Assembly: GCA_913009925.1 (NCBI GenBank)
Contig: CAJVWY010000056.1
Span: 1 to 7,563 of the forward strand
Direction: 5' to 3'
DNA from: an uncultured bacterium
Lineage (GTDB): Bacteria; Actinomycetota; Thermoleophilia; BMS3ABIN01
DNA length: 7,563 nt
Shown here in pieces: positions 1 through 6,031 of this stretch. The notes under the pieces are model-generated. The model ran no database searches. It saw nothing but the letters and a program-made list of their open reading frames with translations, and had not been told where the DNA came from. Positions within the stretch are counted from its first letter, which is position 1; every line of letters starts with the position of its first letter. The translations under genes were made by a program, and so were the position numbers.

Positions 1-367
1 TGCCGCGAGGAACCTTCACCGCCCAGCCCTTGTCGCGGAAATAACGCTTTATCTCGCCGATGATATTGGGAGTGGCGTAAGTGGAGAGGGCCACGCCGCG
101 GTCCAGGTCGAACCTGTCGATGGCCTTTATCAGACCGATACAGCCAACCTGCACCAGGTCTTCCAGCTGCTCGCCACGCTGACAGTAGCGCCTGGAGACG
201 CCGTATACCAGGGGCAGATAGCGCAGAATCAACTCGTCTCGTGCCCGGGAGTCCCCCCGCCGGCAATAGGCGGACAGCAACTCCTTTTCACTGAGGTGGC
301 GGACATCCACATGGTGCCCGTAAGGCGCACTGGTAGAAGGTTGACTGGGATACAATATAGTGCTCAT
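1..367 (-). CDS. SigB/SigF-type (group 3 sigma-70) RNA polymerase sigma factor, N-terminal part, cut by window edge
   Basis: This is a sigma-70 subunit that directs RNA polymerase to a promoter subset. Only the first 122 residues are in the window; the gene continues past the left edge. The start is an ATG at 367, behind a strong GGAGGTGG ribosome binding site read on the minus strand. After about 23 variable residues comes sigma region 2: region 2.1 with RDELILRYLPLV, region 2.2 with EDLVQVGCIGLIKAIDRFD, and regions 2.3/2.4 with STYATPNIIGEIKRYFRDKGW followed by VPRG. The GEIKRYFRDKGW-VPR signature is typical of the SigB/SigF/SigG group rather than of RpoD or ECF factors. In that family the sigma is usually held by an RsbW/SpoIIAB-like kinase anti-sigma; no such gene lies upstream, and the downstream side is not visible. 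It follows a DUF948 and a YtxH-like gene on the same strand and could be the third gene of their operon. Regions 3 and 4 are unseen. Confidence 0.93.
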   Translation of the reverse strand, partial: MSTILYPSQPSTSAPYGHHVDVRHLSEKELLSAYCRRGDSRARDELILRYLPLVYGVSRRYCQRGEQLEDLVQVGCIGLIKAIDRFDLDRGVALSTYATPNIIGEIKRYFRDKGWAVKVPRG

Positions 368-432
368 ATTCCACCTCCATCGATGCGCGCTCCCTGCCCT
401 GAGAGCACTTGGCCCCAAATAGTTCGATAGTA

Positions 433-466
433 GTGGTAACCCCAACCACAGATAGCTCTGTACCAC
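433..466. other. Bipartite inverted repeat between the YtxH-like gene and the sigma gene
   Basis: GTGGT at 433-437 can pair with ACCAC at 462-466. Inside it, ACAGA at 448-452 pairs with TCTGT at 457-461 around a 4-nt loop. A second ACCAC at 445-449 could compete for the same GTGGT. No T-run follows on either strand, so it does not look like an intrinsic terminator. It lies in the 121-nt gap upstream of the sigma start and would be in its leader if the operon is read through. Function is unknown; the stems are short and could be chance. Confidence 0.3.
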
Positions 467-488
467 GCGCTAACTGTTTTCAGATGAA

Positions 489-791
489 TCAGACGTTCAC
501 GTCAGCTGTTTCCTCCTGGTAAGTTTCCCGCGCGGAGAACTGGCGCTCCTGTGCGGAGAGTTCCTGCTCTATCTCCGCCTCCTTCTCCGCGGCGGCCTGC
601 TTGCCCGCCTCCATCGCCGTCAACAGGCGCTGTTGCCATTCCGCCTGCGATTTCTTCAGTTCATCGGGAAGATTCTGCAAGATGGTCACAATATCCTTCC
701 CGGTCTGGTTACTGCGGTACTGCGCGTATGCCAGTACGGCCGCGCCGCTCAGGACCGTCATCCATCCCATGCCGGATAGCAGTCTGCCCAT
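489..791 (-). CDS. Small YtxH-like membrane-anchored coiled-coil protein
   Basis: The predicted protein has 100 residues. It has one hydrophobic segment near the N-terminus (about residues 9-25, WMTVLSGAAVLAYAQY), then a hydrophilic, helix-prone tail rich in E, K, Q and A (for example MEAGKQAAAEKEAEIEQEL). This is the architecture of YtxH-like proteins, which are general-stress-associated and of unknown biochemical function. I base the assignment on architecture and on the neighbouring DUF948 gene, not on a strong motif. The likely start is the ATG at 791, six bases after a GGGGGAGGGG ribosome binding site. A GTG at 794 in the same frame would add one residue but sits only 3 nt from that site. 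The gene starts within a few bases of the DUF948 stop (TAG at 796-794), so the two are almost certainly co-transcribed and probably translationally coupled. Confidence 0.82.
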   Translation of the reverse strand: MGRLLSGMGWMTVLSGAAVLAYAQYRSNQTGKDIVTILQNLPDELKKSQAEWQQRLLTAMEAGKQAAAEKEAEIEQELSAQERQFSARETYQEETADVNV

Positions 792-793
792 CA

Positions 794-1162
794 CTAACCC
801 CTCCCCCGCTGCTGGGTCAACAGGGTGGAGATGGCCTGAGAGACTCCGCTGGAAAAGCCGGCGACCTTCTTGACCGGCGTGGTCACTGCTATCTGCACGG
901 CCTTGGTGGTCGATTCTACGCTATCGGTGACATCCACCAGGGAACCCATCATGTCATCCGCCTTTTCCAGGTTGCTGTTGACCTCGTCGAGAGTCACCTG
1001 CAACTTGGTCAACAGCGGTATGACTTCCTCGTCCAGCCGTTTGAGGAACACGTTCAGACGCGAAAAGGTCCCGCCGACCTTTAGCAACATATAAGCTATC
1101 GCCAGTGCTGTAACTACGAGAAAGAAGCTGAGTGCTGCTTCCAGAATTGCTGTCCAGTCCAT
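794..1162 (-). CDS. DUF948 (YtxG-like) membrane protein
   Basis: This is a 122-residue protein with one N-terminal membrane segment (about residues 5-27, AILEAALSFFLVVTALAIAYMLL). It is followed by a long amphipathic helical region (FSRLNVFLKRLDEEVIPLL, then TLDEVNSNLEKADDMMGSL) and a C-terminal VTTPVKKVAGFSSG-type stretch. This order and these phrases are characteristic of DUF948. The family's molecular role is not established; B. subtilis YtxG is a SigB-dependent general stress protein, and the family may organise the cell envelope. The start ATG at 1162 is preceded by AGGAGGT (1177-1171) at 8-nt spacing. It is the first gene of a minus-strand operon with the YtxH-like gene (stop and start adjoin) and probably the sigma factor. 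A SigB-type promoter lies about 160 nt upstream. Confidence 0.88.
   Translation of the reverse strand: MDWTAILEAALSFFLVVTALAIAYMLLKVGGTFSRLNVFLKRLDEEVIPLLTKLQVTLDEVNSNLEKADDMMGSLVDVTDSVESTTKAVQIAVTTPVKKVAGFSSGVSQAISTLLTQQRGRG
798..807 (-). promoter_or_regulatory. Ribosome binding site deciding the start of the YtxH-like gene
   Basis: The minus strand reads GGGGGAGGGG here. Spacing to the ATG at 791 is 6 nt and to the GTG at 794 only 3 nt, which favours the ATG. The site lies inside the last codons of the DUF948 gene. Confidence 0.6.
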
Positions 1163-1170
1163 CAGGATGG

Positions 1171-1177
1171 ACCTCCT
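1171..1177 (-). promoter_or_regulatory. Ribosome binding site of the DUF948 gene
   Basis: The minus strand reads AGGAGGT, a near-perfect Shine-Dalgarno sequence, 8 nt before the ATG at 1162. It fixes the start of the first gene of the left operon. Confidence 0.7.
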
Positions 1178-1305
1178 GTGTATCGACGGCGTGGCCTTCG
1201 TATCTTATCACAGACAGAACATCCCATGTGACAAAGCCGTCCACTCCGGACTCCCTTCCCTCCTGCCCCCGATTTGTCCTGAACACAAATATATTCACGA
1301 TTATT

Positions 1306-1331
1306 CCCCTGAGTAATAGGGGGATTCCCCC
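1306..1331. repeat. Overlapping inverted repeats at the start-site region of the left operon
   Basis: CCCCT at 1306-1310 pairs with AGGGG at 1318-1322 around a 7-nt loop. GGGGG at 1319-1323 pairs with CCCCC at 1327-1331 around ATT. The two pairings share bases 1319-1322 and exclude each other. The second covers the predicted -10 element of the SigB-type promoter. It could be a regulator site or simply a G/C-run coincidence. Confidence 0.35.
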
Positions 1332-1348
1332 TTTCTTTCCGGATAAAC
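1324..1348 (-). promoter_or_regulatory. SigB-type promoter reading into the DUF948/YtxH-like/sigma operon
   Basis: On the minus strand the sequence is GTTTAT (1348-1343), a 13-nt spacer, then GGGAAT (1329-1324). The SigB-group consensus known from B. subtilis is GTTTAA, 12-15 nt, GGGTAT, and actinobacterial relatives use similar elements. The match is 5/6 in each hexamer with ideal spacing. It points at the operon that encodes a SigB/SigF-type sigma factor and a DUF948/YtxH pair, so positive autoregulation is the natural reading. The implied leader is about 150 nt. The promoter overlaps a GGGGG-ATT-CCCCC inverted repeat. The function is inferred from motif and context only. Confidence 0.6.
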
Positions 1349-1399
1349 CCCTTAGGAAAATTGAGTCTCCCACGCGGATATCTACCTGTGATACTTTGT

Positions 1400-1420
1400 C
1401 CGGCTCAACGTATAAGCCGG
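1400..1420. promoter_or_regulatory. Inverted repeat in the leader of the ECF sigma gene
   Basis: CCGGCT (1400-1405) and AGCCGG (1415-1420) form a perfect 6-bp inverted repeat with a 9-nt loop, ending 31 nt before the ECF ATG. An extended -10-like TGTGATACT (1387-1395) lies just upstream, without a convincing -35 element. The repeat could be an operator or a leader hairpin. It has no T-run, so it is not a simple terminator. Confidence 0.3.
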
Positions 1421-1451
1421 TGAGACCGAACCACTCTAGAGGGTTTGCGAT

Positions 1452-2027
1452 ATGGCAACAGCGGAACAATCACTGGTGACGATGAGGCTGAAACGCAGAC
1501 AACGGCAGGACGCACAGGTGAAGGCCCCCGCATTCGAGGAAGTGTACCAGCGGCATTTCCGGCCGCTGTATGCCTTCGTCGCCTACCGGGTCTGCGACCG
1601 GACCGCCGCCGAGGACATCACGTCCCAGGTTTTTGAGAAGGCGCTAAAGGCATTCCCCGGCTATGATCCCCAGCGCGGTGCTGTGTCCACCTGGCTCTAC
1701 ACCATCGCCCGCAACGCCATCAGCGACCACTTCCGCAGCCAGGGCCGCCATGACCACACCGGGCTGGACGAGCACACCGCTGCTTCCGGCGAAAGCGATC
1801 CGCAGGGAGAGCTCCATGCCAACGAGACGCGCCGTGAGCTGGCCGTGGCTCTGGCGGGCCTGGACCTGCGTGAGCAGGAGGTATTGGCGCTGAAGTTCGG
1901 CGCCGGTCTCACTAACCGCCGGATAGCCAGCCTCCTGGAGATCAGCGAAACCAATGCCGGTACTATCCTCTACCGGTCTCTAAGGAAACTGAAAACAGAG
2001 CTTGAGGGCGTGAACGCCAATGACTGA
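1452..2027 (+). CDS. ECF-family (group 4) RNA polymerase sigma factor
   Basis: This is an alternative sigma factor of 191 residues, the usual ECF length. Sigma region 2 spans about residues 28-96: FEEVYQRHFRPLYAFV, then AEDITSQVFEKALKAF (region 2.2) and STWLYTIARNAISDHFR (regions 2.3/2.4). A hydrophilic linker follows (about 97-125). Region 4 spans about 127-184, with LREQEVLALKFGAGLTNRRI and the promoter-reading helix-turn-helix RIASLLEISETNAGTILYRS. The ATG at 1452 is preceded by a modest AGAGGG site; an in-frame ATG at 1482 would remove only ten residues ahead of region 2. The stop overlaps the start of the DUF4349 gene by 8 nt (ATGACTGA), which implies translational coupling and one-to-one production with its likely regulator. 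The closest sigma-anti-sigma logic is that of membrane-bound ECF pairs. The target promoter motif is not obvious from this window. Confidence 0.95.
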   Translation: MATAEQSLVTMRLKRRQRQDAQVKAPAFEEVYQRHFRPLYAFVAYRVCDRTAAEDITSQVFEKALKAFPGYDPQRGAVSTWLYTIARNAISDHFRSQGRHDHTGLDEHTAASGESDPQGELHANETRRELAVALAGLDLREQEVLALKFGAGLTNRRIASLLEISETNAGTILYRSLRKLKTELEGVNAND

Positions 2028-3219
2028 CAAGAACGGACAACAGCATATCCTGGACGCCATCGAGCGGCTGCTGGCCGGCGAGACGGTTGATCCTGAAGGG
2101 CTCGCGGATGAGGAAAAAGAGCAGATGCTCAGACTCGCCCGCGACCTCAGGGAACATCGTCCCCGGCCTTCAGCGGAGTTCGAACAGAGAATGGAGAGGA
2201 AAATAATGCAGGAAGCCGGTGCCACAACTGAACCCTTAATGCGGCAAGGAAAGACCGTGAAGCAGAAACAGGGCCGCTGGTTACCGCCGTGGTTCACTAT
2301 GAGACGGGTGGCCGCCCTGTCCGCGGCACTGGTATTAGGCCTTGGCGTGGCCGGGCTCACGGGCGCCTTGATGCAGGAGCGGGATAGCGGTGATACCGGT
2401 ATCAAGTCAGACATTGCCGGCAAGGCTCGATCTATGCAGCCGGGTGAAGACGCCGCCGGCGCCGTCGTCGCGCCGGAGACCTTCGATGAAGCAGGGCAGT
2501 CCGGCGCCGGTGCAGCCGTCATACCCACTACACGGCAGGTCATCCAGACGGCCGACTACCAGATCGAGGTAGCCAACGGTGAGTTCCAGGAGAAATACGG
2601 CAGGATTACGGCGCTGGCGGCGAAATACGGCGGCTTCGTGGTTTCGGCTGACACCACATCATCCCGGGACGACCAGGCCATAAACCGGGGCACGATAACC
2701 ATCCGCATCGCCGACGTGGATGACAACTTCACCCAGGCCATGTCCGAACTGGACGAGCTGGGCAAGGTCGTTAAACGGACGGTCTCGGGCGAAGACGTGT
2801 CCGCTGAATACGTCGACCTGCAGAGCCGCCTGCGAAACGCCCAGTCATATGAGGGCTCGCTGCTGGGCCTGATGGACAAGGCCGCCAGCGTCGAGGAGAT
2901 GCTGATGGTGCAGGCGGAGCTCAACACGGCAAGGTCCCAGATCGAACAGCTGCAGGGGCGTATCAACTACATCGACAGCAGGGCCGACTACGCCACCATC
3001 TCCGTGGAGCTGCGTGAGGAAAACGCGGCGCCGGCGAATGGGGATGGTGGAGACGAAACCGACTGGGGTTTCCTGGCTTCGATCAGGTATGCAGGCTGGC
3101 TGTCGGTTCAGACGGTGAACTTCGTCATCATGGCTCTGGGAGTGATAGTGCCGGTGACGTTGTTGCTGATGCTGGTGACAGCGTTGGGCTACCGTCTCCT
3201 GAAACGGAGACGGTCCTAG
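2020..3219 (+). CDS. DUF4349 membrane protein, probable anti-sigma factor for the adjacent ECF sigma
   Basis: This is a 399-residue protein with three parts. Residues 1-93 are hydrophilic and contain ILDAIERLLAGE, EKEQMLRLARDLREH and PSAEFEQRMERKIMQEA, like the cytoplasmic parts of actinobacterial anti-sigma proteins. A membrane segment (about 94-118, VAALSAALVLGLGVAGL) follows. After a low-complexity linker comes a DUF4349 domain from about residue 170 (QVIQTADYQIEV, KYGGFVVSADTTS, GTITIRIADVDDNF, SAEYVDLQSRL), with a coiled-coil stretch at about 290-315. A second membrane segment (about 367-390) and an RLLKRRRS end complete it. The inferred topology puts the DUF4349 domain outside the membrane and both ends in the cytoplasm. 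There is no cysteine in the whole protein, so the zinc-dependent HxxxCxxC anti-sigma motif is absent. Binding to the ECF factor is inferred from the 8-nt overlap and the architecture. The start is firm, with GAGGGCG upstream. Confidence 0.88.
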   Translation: MTDKNGQQHILDAIERLLAGETVDPEGLADEEKEQMLRLARDLREHRPRPSAEFEQRMERKIMQEAGATTEPLMRQGKTVKQKQGRWLPPWFTMRRVAALSAALVLGLGVAGLTGALMQERDSGDTGIKSDIAGKARSMQPGEDAAGAVVAPETFDEAGQSGAGAAVIPTTRQVIQTADYQIEVANGEFQEKYGRITALAAKYGGFVVSADTTSSRDDQAINRGTITIRIADVDDNFTQAMSELDELGKVVKRTVSGEDVSAEYVDLQSRLRNAQSYEGSLLGLMDKAASVEEMLMVQAELNTARSQIEQLQGRINYIDSRADYATISVELREENAAPANGDGGDETDWGFLASIRYAGWLSVQTVNFVIMALGVIVPVTLLLMLVTALGYRLLKRRRS

Positions 3220-3229
3220 GTTTGTTTTT
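3191..3229 (+). terminator. Intrinsic terminator overlapping the 3' end of the DUF4349 gene
   Basis: ACCGTCTCC (3191-3199) and GGAGACGGT (3206-3214) form a perfect 9-bp stem with a 6-nt loop. A T-rich run TTTGTTTTT follows at 3221-3229. The stem lies in the last codons of the coding sequence, just before the TAG at 3217-3219. The six bases between stem and T-run are more than in an ideal terminator, so efficiency is uncertain. Confidence 0.6.
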
Positions 3230-3245
3230 CATCGATTCAGGTTAG
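3220..3245 (+). promoter_or_regulatory. Weak SigB-like promoter candidate upstream of the histidine kinase gene
   Basis: GTTTGT (3220-3225), 14 nt, GGTTAG (3240-3245) matches the SigB-group consensus at four of six positions in each hexamer. No better promoter is visible in the 106-nt gap before the kinase. The first element coincides with the terminator T-run, so this is tentative. Confidence 0.2.
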
Positions 3246-3325
3246 AAAGTCTATTAGCCCAACACCTCTGGCGATAACCGGGTTTCCATCAATCATGCGA
3301 TCAGGACTGCGGCTGCGAAAAATGG

Positions 3326-6031
3326 ATGACTAAATACCAGAAATCAGCGCTTGTCTTCTCGGCGACGATGGTGCTGATCGGCGCCCTGGCCTACCTGGGC
3401 TGGATGATGTCCTGGCGTCCTCTGGTCAGCGTCTCCAGCGATTATTTTCCCATCGCCCCCGGCGCCGCCCTGTCTTTCGTACTGCTGGGCGGTACGGTAT
3501 CCGCCAACATCGTCTGGCCGGAGTCAAAAACGGTGAGATACGTTTCCTCGGTATTGATGCTGGTGCTGTTCCTGCTCCTGGCCTACCTGATCATCGAATA
3601 TCTCGCTGATCTCCAGTCCAGCATCGAATACAGCCTGTTCAAGACCGACGACAAGTTCCTGGGCATTTCCACGGTGCGCATGTCTCCCCTGGCGGGAACC
3701 GGCTTTATCCTCTGCGTACTGGCGACCATGTCCTTCCTGGCGCCCATGAAATACAATCAGATTATCAAGGCTTCTGTTGTTTCCGCCTTTCTGGCGGCGA
3801 CCCTGGGAGTCTTCACCATGCTGGGTTATATCTACAACGCTCCCCTGCTTTATGGCGGTGACGTCCGGCCCATGGCCCTGCTGGCCGCCCTGTCTTTCGT
3901 CCTGCTGGGCTTATCCATTATCCTGTCGGCGGGGCCGGATTACTGGCCCCTCAGCACCATGGTCGGCGATGCGACCGCCTCCCGTCTGTTACGCGCCTTC
4001 CTGCCGCTCACCATCGGCATAATCCTGCTGCTGGGCTTCTTTGAAGCCTACTCGCTCAGTACATGGATCCCGGACAGTCCGGCTTTATCCATCGGCACCA
4101 CCGCCATATTCGCCATTATCATCTTCTCCTTTATCATCGGCCGCATATCCAAATCCATCGGCGGCTCCATCGACCGCGCCGAACGGAAGCGTCAGGAGGC
4201 TGAAGAAAACCTTCGCACCCTGTTCGACTCGTCCTCCGACGCCATCTTTATCAATGACCCGGATGGCAACCTCATCGACGTTAACACCACAGCTTCCGAT
4301 ATGCTGGGATACAGCAAGAACCAGATCCTGTCTTTGGATATGTCGGGTATCATCGATCCTGCATTCGCCGGTGGTCTGCAGGCAAGCAAGGAGAAGCTTT
4401 CAAAAGAAGGCCGAGCCGTCTTCGAATCCAAGTATCGCGGCAAAAACGGCGCCAGCTTTCCTGTGGAGGTAAGCGCCAAGCGTATCGAATTCGGCGGGCG
4501 CACGGTAAACCTCATCACAGCCCGGGACATCACCGAGCGGAAAAAGGCCGAGGCCTTCGAAACCAGTTTCGGCCGGATGCTGGAGACCTCCATAAGCGAG
4601 ATCTACATCTTCGACGCCGGCACGCTGCGTTTTCTGCTGGTGAACCGGGGCGCCAGGGAAAACCTCGGTTACGAAATGAACGAGTTGCGCCGGATGACAC
4701 CGCTTGACCTGAAACCGGAATTCACGGCTGAGACATTCGCGCAGCTAATCGAGCCGCTCCGCAACGGCGAACGGGAAACCGTATTGATCACGACTTACCA
4801 TCAGCGTAAAGACGGTACCCGCTACGATGTGGAAGTCCATATACAACTTTCCGATTACGAACTCAGACCGGCGTTCATCGCCTTCATCCTCGATATCACC
4901 GAGCAGAAGAAAACCGAGAGGGCGCTCATTGAAAGCGAGAAGAAATACCGTTCCCTCTTCGAAAGCATGAACGAGGGATTCGCCTTTCATCGCATCCTGA
5001 CTGATTCGGAAAACAAACCGGTTGATTCCGTGTTCCTGGAGGTTAACGATGCTTTCGAGAAGTTTACCGGGTTGAACAGGAAGGAGATCCTGAACAAAAG
5101 GGTCACTGAAGTCTTCCCCCGGATTCAGGATATCCAACCGGACCTGATCGAGACTTACGGCGAGGTCGCGCAAACGGGAAAAGAAAGAAAATTCGAGATG
5201 TATTTCCAGCCGCTGGACAAGTGGTTCTCGATCTCATCATATAGCCCCCAGCCGGGGTATTTCGTCGCCATCTTCAACGATATCTCCGAACGCATCGCTT
5301 CCGAACAGGCCCAGAAACAGCTGATCGATGCGCTGGCAGCTTCCAACGCCGAGCTGCAACAGTTTGCTTATGTTGCCTCCCATGACCTCCAGGAGCCGTT
5401 GCGGATGGTCGCCAGTTACGTGCAGTTACTCGAAAAACGGTACGGGAAGATGCTTGACAGTGACGCCAGGGATTACATCTGGTTCGCCGCCGACGGCGCC
5501 AGCCGCATGCAGACACTGATCAACGACCTTCTGGAGTTCTCCCGGGTGGAAACACAGGGAAAACCATTTCTGCCGGTGGACACTAACCATATCCTGAAGA
5601 CAGCGCTCGCCAACCTGGAAGCCGCCATCAGCGACAATGGCGCCCGGGTGACCAGCGACCCCCTGCCCGATGTTTACGCCGACGCCTCGCAGCTGACACA
5701 GGTATTCCAGAATCTGATCAGCAACTCGCTGAAGTTCCATAAGAAAGAGATACCGCCGCGCATTCATGTCTCGGCACAGCAGACAGCCGGTGAATGGCTG
5801 TTCTCCGTCGCCGATAACGGCCTGGGGATCGACTCCCGGTACAGCGAGCATGTCTTTACCATCTTTAAGCGCCTGCATGGGCGGGAAGAATATCCCGGAA
5901 CCGGTATAGGACTGTCTATCTGCAAACGGATAGTGGAACGGCACGGTGGCCGCATATGGTTCGAATCGACGCCGGGCAACGGCTCTACCTTTTTCTTTAC
6001 CATGCCGACAAAGGGAAACGTACAGGAATGA
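3326..6031 (+). CDS. Membrane sensor histidine kinase with three PAS domains
   Basis: This is a 901-residue kinase. The N-terminal sensor has about eight membrane segments (roughly residues 7-27, 45-65, 72-95, 119-140, 147-170, 183-203, 223-243, 254-273). Three PAS domains follow (about 296-407, 413-526, 538-657); the first two end in the DITE(R/Q)KK motif and the third in NDISER. HisKA contains VASHDLQEPLRM with phospho-acceptor His686. The ATPase domain has N-box NLISNSLKF (Asn800), G1 DNGLGID (Asp830), F-box FTIFKRL, G2 GTGIGLSICKRI (from Gly858) and a final GSTFFFTMP. All catalytic residues are present. The LQQFAYVASHDLQEPLRM core is the type found in phytochrome-associated kinases, but there is no GAF/PHY chromophore module. 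No PAS domain shows a flavin Cys motif, so the ligand is unknown. The ATG at 3326 lacks a clear ribosome binding site; it was chosen because it precedes the first membrane segment. The downstream response regulator gene is the likely partner. Confidence 0.94.
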   Translation: MTKYQKSALVFSATMVLIGALAYLGWMMSWRPLVSVSSDYFPIAPGAALSFVLLGGTVSANIVWPESKTVRYVSSVLMLVLFLLLAYLIIEYLADLQSSIEYSLFKTDDKFLGISTVRMSPLAGTGFILCVLATMSFLAPMKYNQIIKASVVSAFLAATLGVFTMLGYIYNAPLLYGGDVRPMALLAALSFVLLGLSIILSAGPDYWPLSTMVGDATASRLLRAFLPLTIGIILLLGFFEAYSLSTWIPDSPALSIGTTAIFAIIIFSFIIGRISKSIGGSIDRAERKRQEAEENLRTLFDSSSDAIFINDPDGNLIDVNTTASDMLGYSKNQILSLDMSGIIDPAFAGGLQASKEKLSKEGRAVFESKYRGKNGASFPVEVSAKRIEFGGRTVNLITARDITERKKAEAFETSFGRMLETSISEIYIFDAGTLRFLLVNRGARENLGYEMNELRRMTPLDLKPEFTAETFAQLIEPLRNGERETVLITTYHQRKDGTRYDVEVHIQLSDYELRPAFIAFILDITEQKKTERALIESEKKYRSLFESMNEGFAFHRILTDSENKPVDSVFLEVNDAFEKFTGLNRKEILNKRVTEVFPRIQDIQPDLIETYGEVAQTGKERKFEMYFQPLDKWFSISSYSPQPGYFVAIFNDISERIASEQAQKQLIDALAASNAELQQFAYVASHDLQEPLRMVASYVQLLEKRYGKMLDSDARDYIWFAADGASRMQTLINDLLEFSRVETQGKPFLPVDTNHILKTALANLEAAISDNGARVTSDPLPDVYADASQLTQVFQNLISNSLKFHKKEIPPRIHVSAQQTAGEWLFSVADNGLGIDSRYSEHVFTIFKRLHGREEYPGTGIGLSICKRIVERHGGRIWFESTPGNGSTFFFTMPTKGNVQE
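3464..3490 (+). repeat. First copy of a 27-bp in-frame repeat in the kinase membrane domain
   Basis: This 27-bp stretch encodes AALSFVLLG (residues 47-55). It differs at one base from 3884-3910, which encodes the same nine residues (187-195). The copies are exactly 420 bp (140 codons) apart. Both lie at the start of a membrane segment. Confidence 0.7.
3884..3910 (+). repeat. Second copy of the 27-bp in-frame repeat in the kinase membrane domain
   Basis: It matches 3464-3490 at 26 of 27 bases; the one difference is the silent first-listed third-position change GTA to GTC. A more diverged related segment, MSPLAGTGFILCVL (residues 119-132), lies between the two copies, suggesting a repeated membrane unit. 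Confidence 0.7.

Noticed and set aside
551..1084. Open frame of 177 codons on the plus strand
   Set aside because: It is antisense to the DUF948 and YtxH-like genes and is proline/arginine rich in the way of GC-driven shadow frames.
1203..1234. TTGTCA plus TAAGAT on the minus strand as a housekeeping promoter for DUF948
   Set aside because: The spacer is about 21 nt, too long for a standard promoter; the SigB-type match upstream is better.
954..1469. Open frame of 171 codons on the minus strand across the divergent promoter region
   Set aside because: It overlaps the DUF948 gene in another frame, lacks a sensible ribosome binding site and does not look like a protein family.
2391..2404. Perfect 14-bp palindrome TGATACCGGTATCA
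   Set aside because: It lies in the coding linker of the DUF4349 protein, far from any start, and has no partner copy in the window.
5426..5944. Open frame of 172 codons on the minus strand
   Set aside because: It lies opposite the catalytic core of the kinase, whose motifs are all intact; the antisense product has no recognisable domain.
3326..6031. Kinase as a true phytochrome or LOV photoreceptor
   Set aside because: There is no GAF/PHY region and none of the PAS domains has the flavin-binding NCRFLQ-type motif.
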